A stretch of 64,000 bases of DNA. It comes from Bettongia penicillata ogilbyi (lineage: Eukaryota > Chordata > Mammalia > Diprotodontia > Potoroidae). Of this stretch, positions 45,581 through 55,359 are shown one piece after another (position 1 is the stretch's first letter; each line of letters opens with the position of its first letter). Position numbers and translations under genes: made by a program. The notes beneath the pieces are model-generated. The model saw nothing but the letters and a program-made list of their open reading frames with translations, did not search any database and was not told the DNA's origin. The stretch spans positions 8,096,105 through 8,160,104 of the forward strand of contig JAJHZJ010000061.1 in NCBI GenBank assembly GCA_023548195.1, in the 5' to 3' direction.

Positions 45581-45789
45581 GGCTGGAAGTCCAGGGGCAA
45601 CTCGTGGGCCCTTTCCAATTCTTTGGTATAAGACCTTTAACTTGCTTCTTTTCTGACCTAGGGAGGTTCATGCTGAACTTAGCATAAATTCTCAATCACG
45701 TTAGCCCACTTCAGCTCCAACTCAAGAGATCCATTAGCCTCAGTCTCCCCATCAGCAGGGATTTTGGGCATGAGCCACCATGCCTCGCC
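45581..45789 (-). pseudogene. RN7SL (pseudogene): 7SL (SRP) RNA pseudogene
   Basis: 7SL RNA is the scaffold of the signal recognition particle. Read on the minus strand, this segment starts ggcgaggcatggtggctcat, the equivalent of the 7SL 5' end (gccgggcgcggtggcgcgtg). It goes through gggagactgaggctaatgga and tctcttgag, then tgctaagttcagcatgaac (compare cactaagttcggcatcaat), and then aggtcagaaaagaagcaagt (compare aggtcggaaacggagcaggt). It ends near ccagcc. Both Alu-domain and S-domain parts are present, so this is not an Alu-like SINE. Its length is about 210 against 300, with internal deletions. It lacks a visible promoter and is heavily mutated, so it is a retroposed or decayed copy. Confidence 0.7.
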
Positions 45790-45829
45790 AATCTATATGT
45801 TTTCAAAAAATCCTATTGCTTCTATGTCA

Positions 45830-46012
45830 GAATCACAGAACTTTAGAGCTGGGAAACCCTACTGGTCCAGTTTTACAGTTGGGAAACTGAGGCCTGAAGT
45901 GATGATGTGACTTGTTCCAGATCACCCAGCTAGATAGTGGAAAAGTCATGCCCAGGGCCAGAGTCTCCTGACTGTGGGTCTGCTGCTGTTTTTAACCACA
46001 CCACAGCTGCTT
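45830..46012 (-). mobile_element. MIR3/THER2-like SINE, antisense
   Basis: agaatcacagaactttagag, gttgggaaactgaggcctga, cagatcacccagctagatag and a decayed head. Confidence 0.6.
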
Positions 46013-46366
46013 GCCAAAGGCACAAGCCCAAGTTGGAACAAGGTTATAAAGAAAGAATGCTCTTTTGCTTCAAAGAGTGATCGGATGTTCAGCACAAAAT
46101 GTTTCCTAAGTTGTAGATAGAAGCATCCTTTTCTCTTAAACCTGGGAATCTAGAATGCCTCCTCTGATGAGGATTACTAGTCAATTCAACAGACAATTGG
46201 GTGATAGGAAACAGCCGACTTTCTCTACGCGGAATTTCCAGCCTGTGGAACAGATGCCAACAACCTAATGAGTTCCAGGGAGAGCAGCGTAGTGCTTCAT
46301 CAACTCCAAGCCCCACTTGATCTTTATTTAGAAGTTCTAGAGGACATTTTCAGACCTGTTCTAACA
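46013..46366. other. Unassigned sequence
   Basis: No feature recognised. Confidence 0.35.
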
Positions 46367-46645
46367 ATAGGCAGCTAGGTGGAGCAGTGGATAGATAGCA
46401 GGGCAGGGGTGGTGGTGCTGGAGTCAGGGAGATGGGAGTTCCCATCCTGCCTCAGATCCTTAATAGCTGTGTAACCTTGGGCAAGTCATTCAACCTCAGT
46501 TTGCCTCAGTTTCCTCAACTGTAGAACAGGGACAATAACAGCACCTATCTCTCAGCATTATTTTGAGAATCAAATGAGAACACATTTACATAGTTTAGCA
46601 CAGTGCCTGGTACATAGTAAGCTCTGTAGAAATATTAGCTATTAT
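46367..46645 (+). mobile_element. MIR/THER1-like CORE-SINE
   Basis: Full order: aggcagctaggtggagcagt, gccttgggc-type A/B-box region (taaccttgggcaagtcattc), ctcagtttcctcaactgtag, agcacagtgcctggtacata, and an L2-type end. Confidence 0.9.
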
Positions 46646-46839
46646 ATATATGTATATCTATGTATGTGGATGTATATTATGCTTACGTGCTGGGGTGACA
46701 GCATAGAATGGGGAGAGTGATTCCAAAGCGTCACGTTCCTTTCCAAACAAACTCACTCCTCCACATGCCCAACTCTGTATTGAACCTGATGGGGGCCTGG
46801 CTTGGAGCAAGGAAGCCCTTTTTTCAACCTCTTCTTCTC

Positions 46840-47014
46840 TACTTGCTAAACTTACTGTGCCGCCCTGGCAAGCTGATGGGCTTCTTGGAATCTCATTGCT
46901 TCAACTCTAAAATAAACATAATAATACCTGTAGTATCTGTCTCAGAGGACTGCTGTGAGGATCCAGGGAGAGCATGGATATAAAATGTTTTGCAAGCTTT
47001 AATAGTATTATTTT
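46840..47014 (+). mobile_element. MIR-like SINE, 3' half
   Basis: ctcagaggactgctgtgagg, tataaaatgttttgcaagct and an aatagtatta end. It abuts an antisense MIR tail to tail. Confidence 0.6.
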
Positions 47015-47245
47015 AGCAGCAATAATAACAATAGCATTTATATAGTACCAATTCTGTGCCAAGCACTGTGCTAAATGCATTACAGATATTATCCATTTGA
47101 TCTTTACAACAATTCAGGGAGGTAAGTACTATCATTATCTCCATTTTACAGTTGAGGAAACTGAGGCAAACAGAGGTCAAACGACATGCCTGAGATCACA
47201 CAGCTAATAAGTATCTAAGGCCAGGTTTGACTCTAGGCCTGGTCT
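47015..47245 (-). mobile_element. MIR/THER1-like SINE, antisense
   Basis: atagcatttatatagtacca, gccaagcactgtgctaaatg, cagttgaggaaactgaggca, gatcacacagctaataagta. Confidence 0.85.
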
Positions 47246-47264
47246 ATTATTGTTGCTAACTTTT

Positions 47265-47352
47265 CTTTAGGGTGGCTGGGTGGCAAAGTGGATAGAAGGC
47301 TGGGCCTGAGGCCTACTAACTGTGTGACCCTGGGTAAGTCACTTAATCTTGT
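47265..47352 (+). mobile_element. CORE-SINE head fragment
   Basis: ggtggctgggtggcaaagtg, ctgtgtgaccctgggtaagt; truncated after the tRNA-related head, so its tail class is unknown. Confidence 0.6.
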
Positions 47353-47467
47353 CTACAAAAATTTTTATGTAAAGAGACACAACGTAATTTCTCCAGAAAT
47401 ATTTCATACCTTACTTTCCTTTTATTCAATCAAGCATGTTACTTGTTAAGCAATCTACATATTAAGG

Positions 47468-47690
47468 GTGGGCAGTTAGGGGGCACAGTGGATAGAGCAC
47501 TGGACCTGGAGTCAGGAGGACATGAGTTCAAATCTAGCTTTGTGATCCTGGGCAAGTCACTTAACCCTGTTTGCCTCAGTTTCCTCAGCTGTAAAACAAG
47601 CCGAAGAAGGAAATGGCCAACCACTCCTGCGTCTTTGCTGGGAAAACCCTAAAAGGAATCACAGAGTCAGACATAATTGAACCACAGCCA
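47468..47690 (+). mobile_element. MAR1-like CORE-SINE
   Basis: gggcagttagggggcacagt, ggagtcaggaggacatgagt, ctcagtttcctcagctgtaa, ccactcctgcgtctttgctg, cacagagtcagacataattg. Confidence 0.9.
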
Positions 47691-48149
47691 CATGCATAAG
47701 AAGGTTTAGATGATGGGTTTGGAGTGAATTAGTGGAGAGGTTTTCTTTTAGTTCTCAAGAACAAAAGCGGGAAGAAAAGGAGATTTTGCCTTGATACTCA
47801 AGTACTCAGTGGGATCTATAATAGATTCATGAATTCCCTGCCACAAGGAAGATTACAAGCTGCTCAACCATGCAACTGCTCCAGCTATGCAACTCTTGTC
47901 CAAGTTCTTCCAAAAGTTCAACATAGGAAGTCCCCCCAGTGTGCTGGAGGCCTTCCTCCCTTCCTGCTGACATAGAGAGGGTGTTAGTGGAACCTCCAGC
48001 TATCCACCAAGCTACCTTCCCTTGGTCTTTCCAGAAAACAGCCCATCTTTTTTTCTTTTCATACAGTTATTTAATGGTACTCTTTCCTCCTGCTCTTCAG
48101 GATTCCATGCTGGTTATGTATTGTAGCATGCTCACACCCAGTATTTGCA
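47691..48149. other. Unassigned sequence
   Basis: No gene recognised; leads into a polypyrimidine minisatellite. Confidence 0.35.
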
Positions 48150-48561
48150 GTGCATCTTCTCTCTCTGTCTCTCCCTCTCTCCTCTCTCTCCATCTCTCTT
48201 CCCTCTCTCTTTTCTCTCTATCTCTCTGTCTCTCTCTTGCCTTCTCTCCCAATCTCTCTCTCCCTCTCTCCTTTCTCTTTGTCTCTCCTCTGTCTCTCCC
48301 TCTCTCTTTTCTCTCTGTCTCTGTCTGTCTCTCTCTCACCTTCCCTCTGTATCTCTCTCTCCCTCTCTCCTTTCTCTTTGTCTCTCCTCTCTCTCCCTCT
48401 CTCTTTTCTCTCTCTGTCTCTCTGTCTGTCTCTCACCTTCCCTCTATATCTCTCTCTCCCTCTCTCCTTTCTCTTTGTCTCTCCTCTGTCTCTCCCTCTC
48501 TTTTTTCTCTCTGTCTCTGTCTCTCCCTCTCTCTTTTCTGTCTCTCTCCCCTTCTCTGTAT
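48150..48561. repeat. Polypyrimidine minisatellite with a ~98-bp higher-order unit
   Basis: Almost only C and T on the plus strand. Units begin at each 'atctctctctccctctctcc': 48252-48350 (99 bp), 48351-48447 (97 bp) and 48448-48561 (partial). A more diverged unit precedes them. Each contains ctttgtctctcct and a caccttccctct end. The tract keeps several frames open on both strands, giving serine/leucine and arginine/glutamate ORFs that are artefacts. Confidence 0.9.
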
Positions 48562-48611
48562 ATGTTCATCTTCAGTGTTCTGGAGACAGCAGTGTTGTAT
48601 ATCACACCACC

Positions 48612-48785
48612 ATACAGCAATAATAATGACAATAAAAACTAATATTTACATAGTGCTCACTGTGTGCTGGGCACAGCACTAAACACTTCACAGTTGTCAT
48701 TTCTGTTGATCTTCACAACCACTCCAGGAGGTAGAAGCTGTTATTATTCCCATTTCAGAGATGAGGAAACTGAGACAGAGATTTA
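48612..48785 (-). mobile_element. MIR/THER1-like SINE, antisense
   Basis: aatatttacatagtgctcac, tgggcacagcactaaacact, ggaggtagaagctgttatta, cagagatgaggaaactgaga; the head is lost. Confidence 0.75.
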
Positions 48786-49364
48786 AGGGCTAGAGAAATG
48801 ATTGTTTCTCTCTTGTACTAAATAACTCATTGAATTAGGACAAAGGTTTTGGGGTTTGTTTTCCCCTTTTCTACTTCCTTATTTAGAAATCAGCCCCTGT
48901 AGGTTATTCAGGTAGCCTTCAAAGTGCCAGGCTGATACTGAGAGGGAGACCTCTGATCTGCTCAAAAGGTAAAGTTAGGTGAATTGATGGATTTCGTCCC
49001 TATGTTTTAACCAGACAAGTTTGGGGAAAATGTGGATTCTCCCTTTTGTCAGACGACTGATGTGGATAGAGATAATAATCTTTAACCAAAACTGAGTGAT
49101 CAGAGTCACAGCCCCCAACCCCTCATTAGAATAAACCCACCTCTCATTAGAATTCTTCTTATTACTCATTAAACAAGCAGAGTTGATTTCCACTCTCAAG
49201 TGCACCCCCTTTTCCAAAGACTATATACGTACTGAAAGTTTCATAAATTAGTTCTCTTTGGTCATCAGGAGGACAAATGAGTCCTTTTTGTTAACCTACT
49301 TGCTAGCAGTGGTTGATAAAATTAATTGTCATTTATCCAGAAATTCTATCGCTACAAAATTTTC
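48786..49364. other. Unassigned sequence
   Basis: No feature recognised. Confidence 0.35.
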
Positions 49365-49367
49365 ACT

Positions 49368-49476
49368 CGTGACAAGTGACTTGCCTAAGACCACACAGTC
49401 AATAAGTGTCTGAGACCAGATTTGAATGCAGCTCTGACGCTAGGTCCAGCACTCTATCCACTGTGCCACCTCCCTG
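49368..49476 (-). mobile_element. CORE-SINE head fragment, antisense
   Basis: gtgacttgcctaagaccaca, gtctgagaccagatttgaat, cagcactctatccactgtgc. Confidence 0.7.
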
Positions 49477-50894
49477 CTCCCTATAGGACCACTAAAATAT
49501 TGAACATGGGTCTTTGCTTTCACAGGAAGCTTGATAGAAGGGTGGAGAGGTGCTAACAGTTAGACCTGTCCAAAAGTGAAATGGACTGTTGCAGGAAGAA
49601 GTATATTTCCCATCATGGAGGTCTTCCAAAGGCGTTTAGGGGAGAGAAACTGACCATTTGAGGACCTAGAGGGCAACAGGTTCCCCACCCCTTCATTTCA
49701 AAGAGTTGCTATAGAGGGAATCCCTGCTTATATTGGACAGATGACCTCAAGGTGCCTTCCAAATCTAAGATTCTACGATTCATTAAACATCCAAAGATAA
49801 TACAGCTCAGCACTGTGCCCAGCATGTAAAGGGTTAACAGTTAAAGCAAGTCCATGAAGATGCTCTCTAGTCCCTTGAAGAGCCACAAAGTGAAAGGATG
49901 GCACCAGCAAGGCAGCCAGGGACATGAAGTACGCCTACCACATTCACAGGACCGTGGATCTTGGTCTGCCCTTGTGAATGAGATTCAAGCTGTTTCCTCA
50001 TGGCTACAAAAAGGAAATACATCCAGAATTTCATCCTACCTGCATTACACAGTAAATAGGAGTTAGTGAGGCTTTAACCCTTTATTAAAAGCCCTGAAGG
50101 CAGCAAAGCCACCTGGTCACCATAGCAACCGGGAAAGTATGTCCAGCCTCCTCCACCCCCTTCTCTGGTCAGACATCTAAAGAGCCAGTGGAATAGAAAC
50201 CCTAGGTAAGTGAGTCTGATTCATGCTCTAGTGGTCAGGAATCCAGCTTCAGCAAAGCCGCTGAGGATGTGAGGCACCTCTAAACTGGAGCATGTTCGCT
50301 CCTTAGGAGTACTGACCTGGATGGTGGTTTTGGTCACCACCAAAGAAAAAGGAACTGCCTTAGCCAGACCAAGAACAAACAAATCTGCAGGAACATTCTG
50401 ACCTCAATCTGTGATGCCTGAGAGAAATCTAGGAAGAAACAGAATAGGGATAGAGGGAACTGCTGATTTCCCACATTTAATTCTCTCCAGAATTTCAAGG
50501 GTTGAGAAGACAAGTGTAGCTCTAGTGGAGGCAGCTTTGTGTCAGATGTGTGGGAGGGAATGTAAGTCCCACTGGGGTCCATTCCTGGGCAAAGATTGTA
50601 AAGAGAAAGCCATTAGGTCCGCCTTGATGAGGAAGCTTGGATAACTTGACAGCAAAGTGGCATCCTTGTTGGCAGGTCTGAAAAGTGGGCCAGAGAAAAC
50701 GAAAACCATCTTCTATTTATAGGATGAAATCAGAGGGAGGTCAGGAAATCCCTTTCCAGTGAATGAATGAGTTCTGTATGCCGCAGGAAGAGTCAAGGAA
50801 AGGATAAGCCCCTCTTATATTCTTGGGTGCTACCTATTTACTCATTAATCAAATGAATGGCGTTCTCGTTGATCAGGGTATTCCCTCTAGGGAT
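49477..50894. other. Unassigned low-repeat sequence with an RFX-type X-box
   Basis: There is no gene I can recognise. A possible SINE 3' end (ccaaatctaagattctacga) lies near 49770. A perfect X-box is at 50116-50129. The ORFs at 49854-50066 and 50411-50644 have no domain I know. Confidence 0.4.
50116..50129. promoter_or_regulatory. RFX X-box motif
   Basis: GTCACC-AT-AGCAAC fits the X-box consensus GTNRCC-N(0-3)-RGYAAC bound by RFX factors. A motif this short can occur by chance; no promoter or gene start is visible nearby. Confidence 0.35.
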
Positions 50895-50982
50895 CAGTCA
50901 ATCAACAAGCATTTATTAAGTGCTTATTATGTGCCAGGTACTATAGTAAGAGTGGGAATACAAAGAGGAAACAAAAAGGGGG
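50895..50982 (-). mobile_element. L2 LINE 3' terminus, antisense
   Basis: tcagtcaatcaacaagcatt, tattaagtgcttattatgtg, ccaggtactatagtaagag. Confidence 0.75.
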
Positions 50983-50984
50983 GA

Positions 50985-51215
50985 AAGGAATAAGCATTTA
51001 TATAGTGCCTACTGTATGCTAGTGCAAAGCGCTTTGACAAATATTATCTCATTTGATCCTCACAACTACCATGAGCGGTAGGTACTGCTATTATCCTCGT
51101 TTTGTCAGTTGAGGAAACTGAGGCAAACAGAGGCTGAGTAACTTGCCTAGGGTCACACAGTAAGTGTCTGAGGAAGGATTTGAACTTAGATCTTCTTGAC
51201 TTCTTATCCCAATTT
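50985..51215 (-). mobile_element. MIR/THER1-like SINE, antisense
   Basis: gcatttatatagtgcctact, acaaatattatctcatttga, gttgaggaaactgaggcaaa, tgcctagggtcacacagtaa, and a shortened head. Confidence 0.85.
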
Positions 51216-51327
51216 GATACCAAGATCTGTTGATTCCACCTTCATAATATCTTTCCTATATACCTCCTTCTCTCCCTTGATGTGATCTCTCCTTTGTTCA
51301 GGCACTCCTCACCTCATGTGTGCCCAA

Positions 51328-51530
51328 AGGCCAAGGTCCCCCACTGTATCCTGGGCCAACTCCAGTCATCCTGATGTGTATCTGGCCACTGGAATCAAAT
51401 GGGTCTGGAGGAGAAAGTGAGGCTGGTAACTTTGCACAGCCCTCCCTCACTTAAATCCAGTTCATTTACATGTCCTGGCATCTCCTCCATGATGTCATTG
51501 TGGTCTTCAAGAATGAAGGACCTCATCATT
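51328..51530 (+). mobile_element. SINE with RTE-like LINE tail, copy B
   Basis: aaggccaaggtcccccactg, tatctggccactggaatcaa, gagaaagtgaggctggtaac, cctcacttaaatccagttca, and ending gtggtcttcaagaatgaagg. Best preserved of three copies. Confidence 0.7.
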
Positions 51531-51539
51531 TTTAGGAAG

Positions 51540-52480
51540 TCATTCTCCCATTTTGACCCTTTACTAGCTCTTCTCCATGACAGTGGCAAACACCCTTGGT
51601 GTCTCCATTTTATGACTCACTGGATCACCAAGCATCATACACTCATCAAACTTGGTTATGTCTTCTTTCTTATCTTTTAAGGAATCTGGGATGATTTTGA
51701 CAAACGCTTGTGAAACATCTTATTGGAGGCATACTCTACTTCATTAAAGGTTTAATATAATCAACAAATACACGCACAGTGAAATCTTGTATTCCCGACA
51801 TCGTTCAGTCAGTTGTGTGATGGTAAAGATGTTGATTTCTTATGTATCTCTTTCTATAGGCTGCCTGTTCCCTTCCATTACCTTCATCAAGCATGTCCTT
51901 TCTATGTAAATCATTCTCGTTAAGATTGCTATATAAACAGTAAATAAGAATATGAGTAAGTAGTCATTGACATACACTTGGACAGTTTTTGGTTGGGTTT
52001 TTTTTTGGGGGGGGGGGGGCAGTAATAAGGCCCAAGATTGTTTCAGTGCTTTTGCTGCCTTCCCTTCCTTCAGATGAATTGAGAATCACTCCATCCATGT
52101 CCTCCAAATTCTGTCACTTGCCATGCAGACCTCCTCTGGGTACACACGGTCTACTCTAGCTGCTTTTCTACTTATGCTTTCTTCAATTCCATTTCCGCTT
52201 CCTCTATTTCCAATTCCCCTTCCCACTTCCTTCTGTCCAAGACTGTGCTGTTACAGTTCAAATGTGGCAGCTCCAGTATACTTGATGTCAAAAAGATCGT
52301 GTGTTCAAATGTCTTTGCAGGTTTTTCTTCTCTCTTTCATCTGTTATGTCCTTTTCCATTTTCATCCTTAAATGCCTTTGAGATGATTTTTCTTGTTTGG
52401 GTATCTTGCCAAGCTTTCTTTAAACTGTTTTTCCCTTTCCTGTTTGTTGTTTTGTGAAATAGAACTTTCCATAATTTTCT
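51540..52480 (-). mobile_element. RTE-clade LINE relic, antisense
   Basis: On the minus strand, a decayed frame around 52150-52100 reads SRKAARVDRVYPEEVC, like the KAaGpDgvypE region. Another around 51770 reads REYKISLC, then FVDYIKP after a frameshift, like the RTE palm motif 'EYK.PL...FVDY.KAFD'. Frames are broken throughout and the ends are not defined. It differs from the BovB and zinc-finger LINEs here, so it may be a third RTE lineage, or simply too decayed to compare. Confidence 0.4.
52001..52019. repeat. T-run followed by G13 run
   Basis: A pure run of 13 G (52007-52019) after a run of T. It can be a G-quadruplex component and is prone to sequencing error. Confidence 0.85.
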
Positions 52481-53269
52481 ACCATCCTTCTCCGTAGGGT
52501 GTTTTTATAGTAAGTTTTATTAATGCCTTTGCTTTTATACCTCAGTCATTTCTGCATACTCCATCCCCATCCTATAAGGCTTTTTAAATAAGTTTATATT
52601 CCAAGCCAGTTTTACTCTTGGCTACCATATCTCTCTCCATGCAAATAAAGTCAAGTGTTTGCTGACTAAGGCAATTTTTAAGCTCTTTTTTTATATGTGT
52701 CTTGCTTAGAATAATTGATTAACTCCTGCATATAATTTTTATAACCACCACCAATGTCTTTTCCTCCATCTATTCCCCATTTGTGACATTAATAACTTAT
52801 TTAAATGAGTAATGAGAGGTTCATTAACAGTAAACTAACCACTTGGTAAGGAATCCTTTGGCCATGAAACAAAAGAAGGGAAACAACAGACAAAAAAATG
52901 GAAAAGCTCTTTAGAGAGTTCTTAACAAATTGATTTCTCCAGCAATGACAGTGGAAATGCCACATTTGGATTCTAACATCAAGAAGTAGCTCTAAAGAAA
53001 ATAAAGTTGAGGAAAATGACTTAATTAGATCAGGAATGTGGAGAGGATGTCTATGTTGGAGGTGATGAAATTTTGAAGGCACTAAGGGATTCATTCTGAA
53101 AATATCTGAAAACAGAAAGCATTCTATACACTTGGATGCAATCATGGACCTTATAATTATGGAAAAAGCTGATTAAGAAAATGTTGACAAGCACTATATA
53201 TGCCAACTTTTCAGGCTCTACAAAACCTTTCTTAGAAAAATCTACACACCTATGAACTATACATATGAA
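52481..53269. other. Unassigned sequence
   Basis: No gene recognised. The ORF at 52801-53145 (minus) has no known motif. Confidence 0.35.
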
Positions 53270-53270
53270 G

Positions 53271-53517
53271 GGCAGCTAGGTGGTGCAGTGGATAGAGTGC
53301 CAGGCCTGATGACGGGAAGACCCTTCTTTGTGAGTTCAACTCTGGCCTGAGACACTTACCAGTCATGTGACCCTAGACAAGTCACTTAGCCCTGTTTGCC
53401 TCCATTTCCTCATCTATAAGGTGAGCTACAGAAGGAAACGGCAAAACATTCTAGTATCTTTGTCCAAAAAAAACCCAAATGGTATCCCAAAGAGTAAGAC
53501 AAAATTTGACAACAACA
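53271..53517 (+). mobile_element. MAR1-like CORE-SINE
   Basis: gggcagctaggtggtgcagt, agtcatgtgaccctagacaa, ccatttcctcatctataagg, attctagtatctttgtcc, and an RTE-type end with a gacaacaac tail. A short insertion in the head. Confidence 0.9.
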
Positions 53518-53609
53518 TAAAGTACATCTTTGATGAAAATATGAGAAAGGAGAGGTGTATGGGGTTTTCAGGGAGACCTAGCACCTCTGAAGAGAGAGCT
53601 TGTTAAGAG

Positions 53610-54085
53610 TTTTTAGGGCTGCCCATCTGTCTTTGGTATCCATCTCTCAACCAATTCTCACTTGTGACTCCAAGAAACTGTAGTGTGCACAGCCATCTCA
53701 GCAGATGGCTAAACCAGGTTGAGGACGACCAACAGGCCTGAAACCCATTAGTGAGTTAGGGTGATGTCTATCTACCCTAAGCATGTGAAGACTGTCCCCA
53801 GTGGAGAACAACTTGTTTTAGTAACCATGAAAACAGCTGAAGTAGGTGCTATAAAGTGCTCAGGGTTTGGTCAAACACCAAAGATGCCAAGGTCATCCAC
53901 CACATCCCAGGATATTGCCAGTTATCATGACTTTTGACCTGCCACTGGACTTTAATGACTTTGGAAGAGAGAGTGAGGCTGGAACTTTTGTATGACTCTG
54001 TCTTACTTAAATCCAGTTTGCAACGCATTTATTGATCCATTTCAAAAACAAAGGATGAACAATGAGAAGAGAACAGCTAGGTTTT
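53610..54085 (+). mobile_element. SINE with RTE-like LINE tail, copy C (longer form)
   Basis: The last 200 bp match copies A and B (gatgccaaggtcatccacca; gagagagtgaggctggaact; tacttaaatccagtttgc; aaaacaaaggatgaacaatg). About 270 bp upstream (for example ccaggttgaggacgaccaac, gtccccagtggagaacaact) may be the element's own 5' part missing in the other copies, or a separate repeat. Confidence 0.5.
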
Positions 54086-54225
54086 TCCAAAAGATACATA
54101 ACAGGTCACATCATTCCATTCACACAACTGATTGAAAGATGTAGAGTACGCAAGATCCTGCTGGCTAAATCCCATTGATTATAAGAAAGTATTGCCTTCA
54201 GTTAAGCAAAATGCTACCATAACTA

Positions 54226-54479
54226 TTGTTATTCAGTTGTTTCAGTCATGTCCAACTCTTTGTGCCCCTCTTTGAGGTTTTCATGAAAAAGATATTAGAG
54301 TAGTTTGCCATTTCCTTCTCCAGCTCATTTCATAGATGAAGAGCTGAGGCAAAAAGGATTAAGTGACTTGTCCAAGGGCATAGCTAGTAAGTGTCTGAGT
54401 CTGGATTTGAACTCAGGAAAATGAGTCTTCCTGAATTTAGGCCTGGCACTCTACCCATTGTGCCATCTTGCTGCCCCCC
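54226..54479 (-). mobile_element. MAR1-like CORE-SINE, antisense
   Basis: gttgtttcagtcatgtccaa, ttgccatttccttctccagc, gtctgagtctggatttgaac, ctacccattgtgccatcttg. Confidence 0.9.
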
Positions 54480-54909
54480 ATAACTGGGAGTCTCCAACAG
54501 GGAGTCTCCTTTGAATATGATAAAATCATACTAACCTTTAAAAGATGTAAGAATCAAAATAACTTTGATAATTAGTAACATCAAGTCAATGTTCAGTTTT
54601 TAGGGTTGATCCACTAGTAAATATATCGTAGACAAATACTATACAGGGACAACAAAAAAGTTATTCAGGGGTAAATAGGAGACAGAGTGGGCTGCATTGT
54701 CTTTGGAAAATTATGCTCTTAATGACTTTTAATCACCTCAAGACTCTCCCTGAAGCAAAAGTCCATCTTTTCAACCTTGTTATTCTTCTAGTGTTATTTT
54801 TCAGTACTCAAGGAGTTAGAGTGACAGGTCACCCAAAGGACATTGGAGCATGGTGGCTGAGTCACTGTCATGTATTCCAGCAAGAATTTAACAAGAAAAG
54901 TGGATAAAG
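54480..54909. other. Unassigned sequence
   Basis: No feature recognised. Confidence 0.35.
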
Positions 54910-55090
54910 CAGTGATTTCAAACTCAAGAGACCACTCAATCATACATACAGATCTCTGCTGGCCCCATATTAACTTAGAAAACTACATGTTAACATTATC
55001 TATGTTCTATTATATTTTTATCTATTCTGTTAAATATTACCTGATTATACTTGGGAGAATTGCTAGCTACAAGTTTGATACCTCTAATGC
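54910..55090. mobile_element. hAT-type MITE
   Basis: The left end cagtgatttcaaactcaag and right end caagtttgatacctctaatg are imperfect inverted repeats (compare a cagaggtgtcaaact-type TIR). The middle is AT-rich (tattctgttaaatattacct). About 180 bp, no ORF. A clear 8-bp duplication is not visible, so the call rests on the ends. Confidence 0.5.
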
Positions 55091-55355
55091 AAAGAACAAT
55101 GGGTTTGGATTGGAAGACCTAGAGTCAAGCCTCAGTTTCCCCATTTAACTAACTGCATGACCATGAATTGACAGATTGACATAAAAAATTAATTTTTCTA
55201 ATCTTTAGTCTCATCCTCCATAATTCACGTATAATAATTCTTACTCTACTGGCCTGATATCTCTTTTGTCAGGGCAGTGCCCTTGTGAACTGGAACATGT
55301 AATTTTAAGTATGATTTAATATTATTTTAGGGAAACTGATCTATAACTATATATG
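55091..55355. other. Unassigned sequence
   Basis: A possible SINE remnant (ctagagtcaagcctcagttt) at 55120-55150; otherwise nothing recognised. Confidence 0.3.
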
Positions 55356-55359
55356 TGTC

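Noticed and set aside
45700..45789. An Alu element
   Set aside because: It resembles antisense Alu, but the similarity continues into the 7SL S domain and the host looks marsupial, so a 7SL pseudogene is the better call.
47939..48682. 247-codon ORF and overlapping 165/157-codon frames, plus minus-strand Arg/Glu-rich frames
   Set aside because: They arise from a CT-only minisatellite that lacks stop codons; low-complexity Ser/Leu or Arg/Glu peptides in several frames at once are artefacts.
50411..50644. Cysteine-rich CQMCGREC segment as a retroviral-type zinc knuckle
   Set aside because: Spacing does not fit C-x2-C-x4-H-x4-C and there is no gag context.
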